64,000 bases of DNA from Sulfuricurvum sp. (lineage in GTDB: Bacteria; Campylobacterota; Campylobacteria; Campylobacterales; Sulfurimonadaceae). The notes beneath the pieces were generated by a model. It ran no database searches, had not been told where the DNA came from, and was given only the letters and a program-made list of their open reading frames with translations. The stretch lies in NCBI GenBank assembly GCA_030693335.1, contig JAUYAU010000015.1:1-64000 (forward strand), written 5' to 3'. A program made the position numbers and the translations under genes. Below, in pieces: positions 44,232 to 52,912 of the stretch (positions within the stretch are counted from its first letter, which is position 1; each line of letters opens with the position of its first letter).

Positions 44232-45087
44232 TGGGTGGGAAATAGATGTGAGCCAAGCTCGCTCCCTCTGCGGCAAAGCGCTTGAAGAATCGATCCATCG
44301 GATCTTCTTTATTCCAAACAGGGTCTTTGACTTTGGTGAGTACTTCGACACGCTTCTTGGCATCATATTCAACGCCGATGCTGTCTACTAATCCGACTTG
44401 TTTGGCCTGATTTGCGGTAAAGATATGGGCATCGGCATAGTCACGGCTTTTATTTATATCCAGTTTACGCGCTTGCGCTACATCGTGAACGAAGAGGTCA
44501 TAGGTTCCATTGATCACTTTATCCAGTTCAGCACGTTCGGCAGGATTCCAAGGGCGGTCAAAAGTGCCTACTTGTTTATAGGTTCCTGCATGAACCACTT
44601 GAGTTTTAATGCCTACTTTTTGCATTAACTCAGATACATCGGCACCTTGCATAATTACCCCAATGGAACCTATCATGCTGCCCGGATTGGCGATGATTTC
44701 ATTTCCCCAGATGGCACTGTAATATCCACCGCTTGCCATAATACCGGCTGCATAGACAACAGTTGGTTTTGTTTGTGCGAGGCGCTTGATTGCATAGGCA
44801 ATTTCGACGGAGGGGGCAACGGCACCGCCGGGAGAATCAATGGAAAAGAGCACCCCTTTGATCTCTTTGTCCTCCCGTGCTTCATCTATTTGCTCAACAA
44901 TGGGAGTGGCATCCAAAATCGGCCCTGTCAGGGTGATTCTTTGAAGATTATAAAAGGTAATTCCTTCCTCCTTGGAGGGTATGATAAGCCACAGGATAAA
45001 AAGGACCAATAAGGTTGCTTTGAAATTGGTTTGTATGAGTCGCAATCCTGAAACGAGAAATGCGCCGATATTTTTGAGTGTTTCCAT
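44218..45087 (-). CDS. sppA: Signal peptide peptidase SppA, short form
   Basis: 289 residues: one N-terminal membrane helix (about 20-40) and a single ClpP-like domain. The nucleophile serine lies in MASGGYYSAIWG and the general-base lysine in HAGTYKQVGTF; FSIDSPGGAV is also conserved. It removes leftover signal peptides from the inner membrane. It begins next to the end of the amidohydrolase gene (shared base) and converges on xseA. Confidence 0.93.
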   Translation of the reverse strand: METLKNIGAFLVSGLRLIQTNFKATLLVLFILWLIIPSKEEGITFYNLQRITLTGPILDATPIVEQIDEAREDKEIKGVLFSIDSPGGAVAPSVEIAYAIKRLAQTKPTVVYAAGIMASGGYYSAIWGNEIIANPGSMIGSIGVIMQGADVSELMQKVGIKTQVVHAGTYKQVGTFDRPWNPAERAELDKVINGTYDLFVHDVAQARKLDINKSRDYADAHIFTANQAKQVGLVDSIGVEYDAKKRVEVLTKVKDPVWNKEDPMDRFFKRFAAEGASLAHIYFPPITLK

Positions 45088-46322
45088 TATTTATTTCCTT
45101 TTACTTTTTGCCCTTGGATAAAGACCGATTCTATCGTGCACGGTTGAAGCAGAAGATGGATCGGCAACTGTTCATTAATGGGATAATCAACGCGTGTGAC
45201 CAAAATGTCAGCATCATAGTCAGGTGCGATTGTACCACAGTTTAAATCCAGCGCCTTAGCCGCATTGAGGGTAACACTGTGCCACAGTTGATATGCCAGA
45301 GTCAAGAGATCATGAGAGTGGTGGGTAAAAAGGGCTATTTTCATCTCTTCAAACAAATCCAGAGCATAGTTGGAACTAAGGCCATCTGTTGCGCATACCC
45401 ATTGTATATTATGGGACTGGATATTGGCTAAATCAAGGGTCCCATTACCTAAAAGACGATTGGAAATAGGGCAGTGGATGATGGTATGCCCTGCCTCTCC
45501 TATGAGGGCCAATTCTTTTTCTTTTGGGTGAACGACATGGGTAAATAATGTCGGAACCTCTTGGAAGTAGCTCAAAAACTCTTCTGCCGTATTGGCGGCT
45601 TGGTGCTGTTTTAAAAAGTTTTCAAAAAAGGGCTTGAAATCGCCTCCGTTTGCATCGAGCCATTCTCGCTCGCTTGGACTTTCCATAAAGTGAGCCGTAA
45701 CACGAAGGGTGTTTGCTTTTGCGTAGGCAAGTGCTTTTTGGATTAAAATTCGATGAACAGCATAAGGAGAATGAATGGCAATCGAGGGATAAAAACCTTC
45801 TCTTTTACGCTCTTGTGAAGCAAAAAGACGCTCTTGAAAATTACCATAAAGCGCATCCGCCATTTTGGGATCGGAGCCTATGAGTTCGTTGAAATAGACC
45901 ACTTTTTGCGGTGCGTTGAGACAGGCATCCAGATCATAGCCATATGAACTCACAGCGCCGAATGCCGTAATCCCGTTAGAGAGCATTGTCTCAATAGTAT
46001 TTGTGATACAAGTATCGTCACAGTCGTTGATCAAATCATCACGGTTAATCATGACGCTGGAAAGCCATGGCATAAAACCGCCATAAGTCAAAGTAGAACG
46101 ATTGGCACTGAATTCTAAATGGACATGAGGGTTAATTAGACCGCTCATAATGACTGAGCCATTTCCCAGTTCTTGACATTGATCACCGTAGTGAGTTCTA
46201 AGCTCATCATTGGGAGAGATTTGAAGGATGGTTTTATCAAAAACGATTCCGTGATCACGGAGAATTGCATCGTGGGTAAAAATAGCATCGGCGAGGAGTA
46301 TATGCAAACGAAAGCCTTCCAA
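45087..46322 (-). CDS. mqnX: Aminofutalosine deaminase-type amidohydrolase
   Basis: 411 residues of the amidohydrolase superfamily: the metal motif LINPHVHLEFSANR (HxH), an RVTAHFMESPSE segment with histidine, and CATDGLSSNYALD with aspartate. In Campylobacterota this subfamily is the 6-amino-6-deoxyfutalosine deaminase of the futalosine menaquinone pathway. I recall the gene next to the peptidase gene in C. jejuni, as here. Substrate inferred from family. Confidence 0.8.
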   Translation of the reverse strand: MEGFRLHILLADAIFTHDAILRDHGIVFDKTILQISPNDELRTHYGDQCQELGNGSVIMSGLINPHVHLEFSANRSTLTYGGFMPWLSSVMINRDDLINDCDDTCITNTIETMLSNGITAFGAVSSYGYDLDACLNAPQKVVYFNELIGSDPKMADALYGNFQERLFASQERKREGFYPSIAIHSPYAVHRILIQKALAYAKANTLRVTAHFMESPSEREWLDANGGDFKPFFENFLKQHQAANTAEEFLSYFQEVPTLFTHVVHPKEKELALIGEAGHTIIHCPISNRLLGNGTLDLANIQSHNIQWVCATDGLSSNYALDLFEEMKIALFTHHSHDLLTLAYQLWHSVTLNAAKALDLNCGTIAPDYDADILVTRVDYPINEQLPIHLLLQPCTIESVFIQGQKVKGNK

Positions 46323-46364
46323 TAGTTTTACCGTAAGTATAGCAGAAGCTTTTTAACGTTAATT

Positions 46365-46373
46365 TGTTATAAT
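46365..46373 (+). promoter_or_regulatory. Extended -10 promoter of the CheY-CheC-GGDEF operon
   Basis: TGTTATAAT is a perfect extended -10. Transcription would begin near 46380, 22 bases before the start codon at 46402, which has AGAGGGAG as ribosome site. The -35 is poor. Confidence 0.65.
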
Positions 46374-46401
46374 ACTGTTATTAAAAAGAGAGGGAGTATA
46401 C

Positions 46402-46761
46402 GTGAAAATATTGGTCGTAGACGATTCAAAATTAGCACGGTTGACGTTGATTAAGACGCTCAAAGAGTATGAACCCTCCGCAGAAGTTTATGAAGCAGAA
46501 AATGGTGCGATCGCAGTGGAACTTTTCAAATCTGAAAATCCGAGGGTTGTTTTTTTGGATCTGACGATGCCGGTTATGGACGGATACGAAGCGCTAAAGC
46601 TGATTATGCAGATTGATCCGCACGCTCAGGTGGTTGTTGTCTCTGCGGATATACAGACCCATGCGCAGGAGCAAGTATTGGCCTTGGGGGCTAAATTGAT
46701 GGTTCCAAAACCGATTAATTCGGAAAAAATGGTAGGCATACTTCAGCAGCTGGTGTTTTGA
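46402..46761 (+). CDS. CheY-like single-domain response regulator
   Basis: 119 residues, receiver domain only, from a GTG start. The acidic pocket (VVDDSKLAR), phosphoacceptor D in VVFLDLTMPVMDGYEAL, S in VVVSAD and K in VPKPIN are all present. It is followed by a CheC-like phosphatase gene, so it probably signals by phospho-dependent protein contact and is reset by that phosphatase. The kinase is not encoded nearby. Confidence 0.9.
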   Translation: MKILVVDDSKLARLTLIKTLKEYEPSAEVYEAENGAIAVELFKSENPRVVFLDLTMPVMDGYEALKLIMQIDPHAQVVVVSADIQTHAQEQVLALGAKLMVPKPINSEKMVGILQQLVF

Positions 46762-46780
46762 TTGATAATAAAGGAATCAT

Positions 46781-47398
46781 ATGCAAACCGATGAGTTTTC
46801 AAGCGATCATTTGGATGTTCTCAAAGAGTTGATGAACATTGCGATGGGAAATGCGACTGCCAGTATCGCCGATTTGCTTCAGGCGTTTGGGACGATGCAT
46901 ATCCCTCATTTGACTATCACAGATATGGATGGACTGAAAAAGTATATTGATGAAGCTCTTAAGTATGATGAGAAATATTATGTCACGAAACAGCTTTTTG
47001 GGGGCATTATCGGCGGAGAGTTTATCTTTGTCATGACCGATGAATCGGCCGCGAATCTCGGAAACTATCTTTATGATGTTTCCCAACCTAATGATGCCGA
47101 TATTATGGACGCAGTGATCGAGTTAACCAATATTCTGAGCTCTACAATTATTAGCCGTTTGACGGAAGAGCTTAAGACAAAAGTTCAGTTTTTTGCCCCT
47201 TCTACAGAGATTATTTCCGGCAATCATTTGATTGGGGACGAAGACACGCTGAATTATCATAAAATCATTATTGTAAGTACTGTGATGGAGTTTCAAAGTC
47301 ATAAAATAAGCGGCCAAATTTTCATCCTTGCGCGGGATGAAACGATTATTCGTCTGAGAGAATTAATCGATCAAAAACTTGAAGAGCTTTATGCATGA
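46781..47398 (+). CDS. CheC-like CheY-phosphate phosphatase
   Basis: 205 residues with two copies of the CheC active-site pattern [DS]x3Ex2Nx22P. The first is D12, E16, N19, P42 and the second D110, E114, N117, P140; both are complete. CheX has one such helix, CheC two, so CheC is the better name. It lies 19 bases after the CheY-like gene and overlaps the GGDEF gene by four, forming a phospho-signalling unit. Flagellar-motor control or a separate pathway are both possible. Confidence 0.82.
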   Translation: MQTDEFSSDHLDVLKELMNIAMGNATASIADLLQAFGTMHIPHLTITDMDGLKKYIDEALKYDEKYYVTKQLFGGIIGGEFIFVMTDESAANLGNYLYDVSQPNDADIMDAVIELTNILSSTIISRLTEELKTKVQFFAPSTEIISGNHLIGDEDTLNYHKIIIVSTVMEFQSHKISGQIFILARDETIIRLRELIDQKLEELYA

Positions 47399-48690
47399 CA
47401 CATACGTTAGATCACTGTAATATCGTTTTTGAATCACTGGAAAATGGAACTCTCGTGGTGGATGAGGAGTGTACGGTCTGGTCATGGAACAAATGGCTTG
47501 AGATCAATACCGGAATTGCATCGGAAACGATTATCGGTAACAATTTAACTGCGTTTTATCCTGAACTCGATTATAAAGGATTCCAGCGTAAAATACGGAC
47601 AACCCTGCGCCTTGCTACCCCTACTTTTTATGATGCATCCCTGAGCAACCGTTTTATTACCATTCCCAGAAAGAAGGTCACAACATCCCTGTTGACAAGT
47701 ATGCAGCTGCAGGTGACAATCTCTCCTTATATCCCCTCGCTTAAGAGGGTAATGGTCTCAATCCATGATATCAGTGATTTGCATGAGCTTAAGATGACAT
47801 TGCAACATCGCATGATGGAAATCGCCAAGCTTAACAGTGTATTGAAACAAGACAAGCAGATTATAGATACGAATCTGATGATCGTCAAAACCGATTGCGG
47901 ATGTTTGATAACCGATACTACTGAGGCATTTTCTCACTTTTTTGGATATGAAAAAGAGGAATTAGTGGGGAATTCTTTATCGAGTATTTTTGTGGCCAAT
48001 AAACATGACACAGAGTTTTTGCAGATGAAAGATCTTTTGCAAAAGAAGCAAAAATGGTCTGGAGAGATGGAAGTCCATAAAAAAAATAGACAACAGGTAT
48101 GGATGGACACAGTCATATCTCCCTATTTGGATGAGACAAGTGAGATTGTCAGTTATACCGCTATCTATCATGATATTACGGATAAAAAGCGCATTGAACT
48201 TCTGTCCGTAACCGATCCGTTGACGAAACTGTATAACCGACAAAAATTTAATGAAGTCTTTGAAGAAATGCTCATGAGACAACATTGGACCGAGGACAAT
48301 ACTTTCGGACTTCTTATTGCCGATGTGGACTATTTTAAAAATGTCAATGACACTTACGGGCACCAAGTGGGGGATGCTGTTTTAATCGCCATGGCAGATA
48401 CCCTTACAGGTGCAATTCGGACGAGTGATATTTTGGCCCGCTGGGGAGGGGAAGAGTTTGTCATTTTGCTTCCTGATATGGATATGGAGAAAGCTGCTCT
48501 TGTTGCAGATAAATATCGGCAGGCGATTGAACAGATGAACATCCCAGAGGTTGGATTGATTACCGCATCGTTCGGTGTTACCGTTTTTTCTAAGGGAGAC
48601 ACACAAGAGAAGATGATGTACCGGGCGGATTTAGGTCTTTATCGTGCCAAAAAGAATGGAAGAAATCGAGTTGAGTCGGTATTGCCTTAA
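47395..48690 (+). CDS. PAS-GGDEF diguanylate cyclase of the CheY-CheC operon
   Basis: 431 residues: two PAS-like regions (about 5-130 and 155-265) joined by a short helix, then GGDEF (about 270-430). The active-site motif is RWGGEEF with an RTSD inhibition site five residues before it. It should make cyclic di-GMP. Overlap with the CheC-like gene suggests the three proteins work in one pathway that links CheY-type signalling to cyclic di-GMP. Confidence 0.88.
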   Translation: MTHTLDHCNIVFESLENGTLVVDEECTVWSWNKWLEINTGIASETIIGNNLTAFYPELDYKGFQRKIRTTLRLATPTFYDASLSNRFITIPRKKVTTSLLTSMQLQVTISPYIPSLKRVMVSIHDISDLHELKMTLQHRMMEIAKLNSVLKQDKQIIDTNLMIVKTDCGCLITDTTEAFSHFFGYEKEELVGNSLSSIFVANKHDTEFLQMKDLLQKKQKWSGEMEVHKKNRQQVWMDTVISPYLDETSEIVSYTAIYHDITDKKRIELLSVTDPLTKLYNRQKFNEVFEEMLMRQHWTEDNTFGLLIADVDYFKNVNDTYGHQVGDAVLIAMADTLTGAIRTSDILARWGGEEFVILLPDMDMEKAALVADKYRQAIEQMNIPEVGLITASFGVTVFSKGDTQEKMMYRADLGLYRAKKNGRNRVESVLP

Positions 48691-48704
48691 CCTAATTTAG
48701 TTCC

Positions 48705-48732
48705 TTATAATCTATTACCGTTTATAATCTAT
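48705..48732 (+). promoter_or_regulatory. Tandem -10 elements before aroQ (direct repeat)
   Basis: The 11-base sequence TTATAATCTAT occurs at 48705-48715 and 48722-48732, 17 bases apart. Each copy contains TATAAT, so two start sites are possible, near 48719 and 48736, both upstream of the aroQ ATG at 48762. No clear -35 is seen for either. Confidence 0.5.
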
Positions 48733-48761
48733 CCTTAAAAAGAAACACTCAAGGTTTATGA

Positions 48762-49238
48762 ATGAAAATAGCGGTAATCCAAGGTCCTAATCTCAATATG
48801 TTGGGAGTTCGTGAACAACAAGTTTACGGTCCAATGCGTCTAGAGCAAATTCATGCTCAAATGAAAGATTTTGCAGAGCAAAACGGGATTGAAATCGAAT
48901 TCTATCAAAGTAATCTCGAGGGTGAGATTGTTGACCGTATTCAAGAGTGCTATGGAGATACGGACGGGATTATCATTAACCCGGCAGCGTATACACACAC
49001 CTCTATCGCGATTCGTGATGCCATCGCTGCGGTGAATCTTCCGACCATCGAAGTACACATCAGCAATATTTATCGCCGGGAAGAGTTTCGTCAGAAAAGT
49101 ATGACGGCTCCAGCGTGCACTTCTTCTATTATAGGATTTGGACCGTTTGGATACCATTTGGCAATGGTAGGAATGATGCAGGTACTGAGTGAGATCACTG
49201 CAATACGCGCGGCACAGCAAGGTGCAGTACAAGAGTAA
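48762..49238 (+). CDS. aroQ: 3-Dehydroquinate dehydratase, type II
   Basis: 158 residues with [17 protein letters not shown] (catalytic tyrosine loop), [24 protein letters not shown] and [14 protein letters not shown]. It dehydrates 3-dehydroquinate in the shikimate pathway. It heads an operon that reads through folK into flagellar genes, an order also known in Helicobacter. Confidence 0.95.
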   Translation: MKIAVIQGPNLNMLGVREQQVYGPMRLEQIHAQMKDFAEQNGIEIEFYQSNLEGEIVDRIQECYGDTDGIIINPAAYTHTSIAIRDAIAAVNLPTIEVHISNIYRREEFRQKSMTAPACTSSIIGFGPFGYHLAMVGMMQVLSEITAIRAAQQGAVQE

Positions 49239-49243
49239 CGTTC

Positions 49244-49774
49244 ATGCCACTACAGCGCCCATTGGATGAACAGCATTGCGTGATCATCAATCGGTGTTTT
49301 CCGCATCATCGTGTAAAGCCCGTTGGGTATCGACACCGTGTTGTGTTGGGTGTTGGCGGAAATGTAGGAGATACGCAGCGTCGATTGGAACATTTATGGA
49401 TTTATTTACGCCGTACCCCGCAGATTTATCCGATTCAAAGTGGAGTGGTTGTTCGCAATCCCCCTTTTGGTTATACGCAACAAGCTGATTTTTACAATAC
49501 AGTTATGGAAATCGCAACTTCTTTGAATCCACGAAGTTTGTTGCGCAGAATTTTTAGAATAGAAAAATACTTTGGGCGTAAACGCAGTTTTGCCAATGCG
49601 CCTAGAACGCTTGATTTGGATATGATATTCTTTGACAACAGAATCATGAATACGGCAGAGTTGACACTTCCTCATCCGGGATGGAAAGAACGGCTCAGTG
49701 TTCTTATACCAATGCGGAGTTTGGGTACAAACGCACAGAAAAGACGGAGACGATATGAAAATCTTGACCTTTAG
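49244..49774 (+). CDS. folK: 2-Amino-4-hydroxy-6-hydroxymethyl-dihydropteridine pyrophosphokinase
   Basis: 176 residues. VLGVGGNVGD, NPPFGYTQQADFYN and FANAPRTLDLDMIFFD are HPPK motifs; the DLD pair binds magnesium. The N-terminal about 28 residues precede the usual start and may be a lineage extension. It makes the pyrophosphate ester of hydroxymethyl-dihydropterin for folate. It overlaps flhF by 20 bases. Confidence 0.88.
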   Translation: MPLQRPLDEQHCVIINRCFPHHRVKPVGYRHRVVLGVGGNVGDTQRRLEHLWIYLRRTPQIYPIQSGVVVRNPPFGYTQQADFYNTVMEIATSLNPRSLLRRIFRIEKYFGRKRSFANAPRTLDLDMIFFDNRIMNTAELTLPHPGWKERLSVLIPMRSLGTNAQKRRRRYENLDL

Positions 49775-51017
49775 CGGTTCCACTCCTGCCGAAGCGCTTA
49801 AAAAAGCGCAGTTGGAAGTAGGCGAAGATGCGATGCTTATCGAAACCCGAGAGATCCAAAAAAAATCACTGGGTAAAAGTGCGCTTTATGAAATTGTCGT
49901 CGGGATCGAAGAAGACTCTCTATCTAAACCCATGCCAAGGCATAAAGAGCCATTGACGCAACAACGGCCTCTTGCACAAAAAAGCAGTGATGTTCTCTTT
50001 AATATTTCCGAAGCAGCGAAGCAGATTTCCAAAATCGCAGAAGTTACCGAAGAAGAACGCACTCCAAAACATACCTCTTCAGCACCCAGTGAAGACCTTA
50101 AGCGAATCAAAGATGAAATCGAAAAACTCGGGGATAAAGTTAAAATAATTCAGAATATGTTTTGGGATGAAAAATCACCGAAAACATCGATTGCGATTCC
50201 TCCGGAGTTTGCGGAAATTTATCGTCTTGCCCGTGAAAGTGGAATGAATCAAGAGCATTTGGATGAGATTATGCAACTCACCTTAGAGCACATGCCCTCT
50301 AAGATGCGGGAGAATTCGGAAACCGTTAAGCGCTATTTCCAAGTACTGTTACGTAAAATGATTCCTGTTCGCCTGGAAACGTCACCAAAAATGGGCGGTA
50401 AAAAAGTGGTCATGCTCGTAGGTCCTACCGGTGTTGGAAAAACAACTTCGATTGCAAAGCTGGCAGCACGCTATTCGTATCTTTTAGAGAAAAAATACAA
50501 AGTAGGGCTTGTTGTTTTGGATACGTACCGTATTGGTGCGGTTGAGCAGCTTATGCAGTATGCCCGAATGATGAAGCTAGGTATTGAGACGGTTGTCGAC
50601 CCGCCTGAGTTTTCCACTGCCTTGAATTCTTTGCGTTACAGTGATTATATTTTGATTGACACCATGGGGTCTTCTCCTTATGACAAAGGTAAAATTGAAA
50701 AAATTTACGAATGTTTACGCTCCAATGATACCGATTACAGCGTCGATGTGGTTCTTGTTTTACCAAGCTCTATTAAGTATGAGGATCTCAAAGCAACCTA
50801 TGAAAACTTTGCCCCACTAGGGATAGACACGATGATGTTTACAAAGCTGGATGAAACCAGAGGATTCGGCAATATTTTCTCGTTGGTGTATGAGACCAAG
50901 ATACCGATTAGCTACTTTTCAGTCGGGCAAGAAGTGCCTGAGGATTTAGTAGTGTCAAACAGCGACTTTTTAGTAGATTGTTTGCTGAATGGATTTCGTA
51001 AGGGCGAATTGTCATGA
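49755..51017 (+). CDS. flhF: Flagellar SRP-like GTPase FlhF
   Basis: 420 residues from ATG 49755 (MKILTFSGSTPAEALKKAQ); upstream starts lie inside folK. An N-terminal basic/flexible B domain (about 70-145), then NG GTPase domains with GPTGVGKTTSIAKLAARY (about 222-239), DTYRIGAVEQ and TKLDETRGFGN. It directs the pole where flagella assemble. It overlaps flhG by four bases. Confidence 0.95.
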   Translation: MKILTFSGSTPAEALKKAQLEVGEDAMLIETREIQKKSLGKSALYEIVVGIEEDSLSKPMPRHKEPLTQQRPLAQKSSDVLFNISEAAKQISKIAEVTEEERTPKHTSSAPSEDLKRIKDEIEKLGDKVKIIQNMFWDEKSPKTSIAIPPEFAEIYRLARESGMNQEHLDEIMQLTLEHMPSKMRENSETVKRYFQVLLRKMIPVRLETSPKMGGKKVVMLVGPTGVGKTTSIAKLAARYSYLLEKKYKVGLVVLDTYRIGAVEQLMQYARMMKLGIETVVDPPEFSTALNSLRYSDYILIDTMGSSPYDKGKIEKIYECLRSNDTDYSVDVVLVLPSSIKYEDLKATYENFAPLGIDTMMFTKLDETRGFGNIFSLVYETKIPISYFSVGQEVPEDLVVSNSDFLVDCLLNGFRKGELS

Positions 51018-51886
51018 CACATCAAGCCGCCAAGCTCGAAGCATTGGTGAATCAAAACAGGAATGCCAACCCTAAAAAAACCCGTTTTATCGCGATTACA
51101 AGCGGAAAGGGCGGGGTAGGTAAAAGTACGATTAGTTCCAATATGGCACACATGATGGCAAAGCATGGACTTAAAGTGGGTATTTTCGATGCCGATATCG
51201 GTTTGGCAAATCTCGATGTTATGTTCAATGTCAAAATAAAAAAGAATATTTTGCATGTCCTAAAAGGGGAAGCTACCGTTGAGGAGATTCTGGTTCCCAT
51301 TGAAAAGAATTTGGTGCTGATACCGGGTGAAAGCGGCGAAGAGATTTTTAAGTATGCTTCTTCCGGAATATTTGAACGCTTTATGAATGAAGCGCATGTT
51401 TTGGATGACTTGGATGTGTTAATTATCGATACAGGGGCAGGGATTGGAGAACATACACAGCTTTTCTTGCGGGCATGTGATGATGTCATTGTCGTAACGG
51501 TCCCTGATCCTGCGGCGATTACGGATGCTTATGCTACTATAAAAATTACATCGCGTCTTCGCGATGAAATCAATGTTATAATGAACCAGGTTCGAAATGA
51601 CAAGGAAGCAGCCGCGTTGTTTGAAAAAATACAAAAAGTTGCCCTTGCCAATATAGGTGATAAGCTGCGCTTAAACTATTTGGGGCAAATTTCCAGCGAT
51701 CCAAAAGTTGCGGTAAGTGTCAAAAAAAGGGCTCTTTTTGCACGAGAATTTCCTACTTCTAAACCAGCGACGGAATTAGAGATGATTGTGAAGCGCATTG
51801 CGAAGAAATTGGAACGAAATGTGCTGGTAAATCCCCAAGAGAGTGGATTGGGCGGATTATTCAAGCGTTTAATGGAACACTTCTAA
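51014..51886 (+). CDS. flhG: Flagellar number regulator FlhG (MinD-like ATPase)
   Basis: 290 residues. The N-terminal THQAAKLEALV helix resembles the FlhF-activating motif (DQAxxL). The deviant Walker A is SGKGGVGKST (30-39), followed by FDADIGLANLDVM and VLIIDTGAGIGEHT. It limits flagellar number by acting on FlhF. In the conserved flhF-flhG-(small protein)-fliA-fliM-fliY order. Confidence 0.94.
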   Translation: MTHQAAKLEALVNQNRNANPKKTRFIAITSGKGGVGKSTISSNMAHMMAKHGLKVGIFDADIGLANLDVMFNVKIKKNILHVLKGEATVEEILVPIEKNLVLIPGESGEEIFKYASSGIFERFMNEAHVLDDLDVLIIDTGAGIGEHTQLFLRACDDVIVVTVPDPAAITDAYATIKITSRLRDEINVIMNQVRNDKEAAALFEKIQKVALANIGDKLRLNYLGQISSDPKVAVSVKKRALFAREFPTSKPATELEMIVKRIAKKLERNVLVNPQESGLGGLFKRLMEHF

Positions 51887-51902
51887 TTTATTAAGGCTGT
51901 TC

Positions 51903-52226
51903 ATGCGGGGTTCAAATTTTGTTGCTTTTTTTACGATACAGGGATTTATTGCGGGTATCGTTTTTGGGGTATTACAATCGGACAGTGCTGAAGATTTTTT
52001 AATTTATGTTCTCCTTATTTCTACTTTTTTTTATCTTTTTGCACATTTGTGCGTAGGCTTTTATTTTCAGACATTGGGAGTTAAAGCCCATTCGTTTCCT
52101 AAGTATTCGCATGAACGAAGCTTGGATGGTTATGTACGTGAAATTAATAGACGTGAGCAATTTATCGATGCATACTATGCAAATAAAGATGAATTGCTAA
52201 GCGGCGATGAACGGAGGAAAGCATGA
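51903..52226 (+). CDS. Small membrane protein of the flagellar operon
   Basis: 107 residues with two membrane helices (about 6-24 and 32-58) and a charged cytoplasmic C-terminus rich in R, E, Y and D. No domain is recognised. A small gene occupies this same place between flhG and fliA in H. pylori and C. jejuni as I recall, so it is real and probably flagellum related. It overlaps fliA by four bases. Confidence 0.72.
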   Translation: MRGSNFVAFFTIQGFIAGIVFGVLQSDSAEDFLIYVLLISTFFYLFAHLCVGFYFQTLGVKAHSFPKYSHERSLDGYVREINRREQFIDAYYANKDELLSGDERRKA

Positions 52227-52909
52227 GCGGTGCCGGTATTTACTGTCAAGAACTAAAGCACATTGAAGATCAGCTCGCTTTGCAATACCTTCCTGCGGTT
52301 AAAGCTATGTCGTTTCGCCTAAAAGAACGACTGCCCAGTTCGATTGATTATATGGATTTATGCGCTATTGGGACAGAAGAGCTTGTTAAATTGGCGCGTC
52401 GTTACGATGAGGCCCAAAATGATTCGTTTTGGGGATATGCAAAAACAAGAGTTTACGGCGCCATGTTGGACTATTTGCGTTCGCTGGATTTGGTAAGTCG
52501 TTCCAGTCGTCGTCTTATTAAAGAGATTGATAAAGCAATCGAGAAATACTTGGTTGAACATGATACCGAGCCTTCAAATGCCGAGTTGGCACTTATCCTG
52601 ATGATGGATATAGAAAAAATTCATGATGCACGTATTGCATCGGATATCTATACTGTGCTCCCGTTGGATGATCAGTTCGGAAATGAATCGGACGGAACAC
52701 TGGATCGTATGGAACATGAAGAACTTATAGATGCCATCAAAGATGTTTTAATGGGTTTTGAAGAGCGTGAGCAGATGATAATACAGCTATATTATTTTGA
52801 AGAACTGACGCTTAAAGAGATAAGTGAAATTGTAAATATTACAGAATCCCGTATTTCTCAGATACATAAGTCCGTTATTCGGCGTATTAAAGAAGCGGTG
52901 GAGGGATAA
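52223..52909 (+). CDS. fliA: Flagellar sigma factor sigma-28
   Basis: 228 residues with regions 2 (SSIDYMDLCAIGTEELVKLARRYD and FWGYAKTRVYGAMLDYLRS), 3 and 4 (LTLKEISEIVNITESRISQIHKS reading helix-turn-helix). It transcribes late flagellar genes and is held by FlgM until hook completion. It is three bases before fliM. Confidence 0.95.
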   Translation: MSGAGIYCQELKHIEDQLALQYLPAVKAMSFRLKERLPSSIDYMDLCAIGTEELVKLARRYDEAQNDSFWGYAKTRVYGAMLDYLRSLDLVSRSSRRLIKEIDKAIEKYLVEHDTEPSNAELALILMMDIEKIHDARIASDIYTVLPLDDQFGNESDGTLDRMEHEELIDAIKDVLMGFEEREQMIIQLYYFEELTLKEISEIVNITESRISQIHKSVIRRIKEAVEG

Positions 52910-52912
52910 AAC

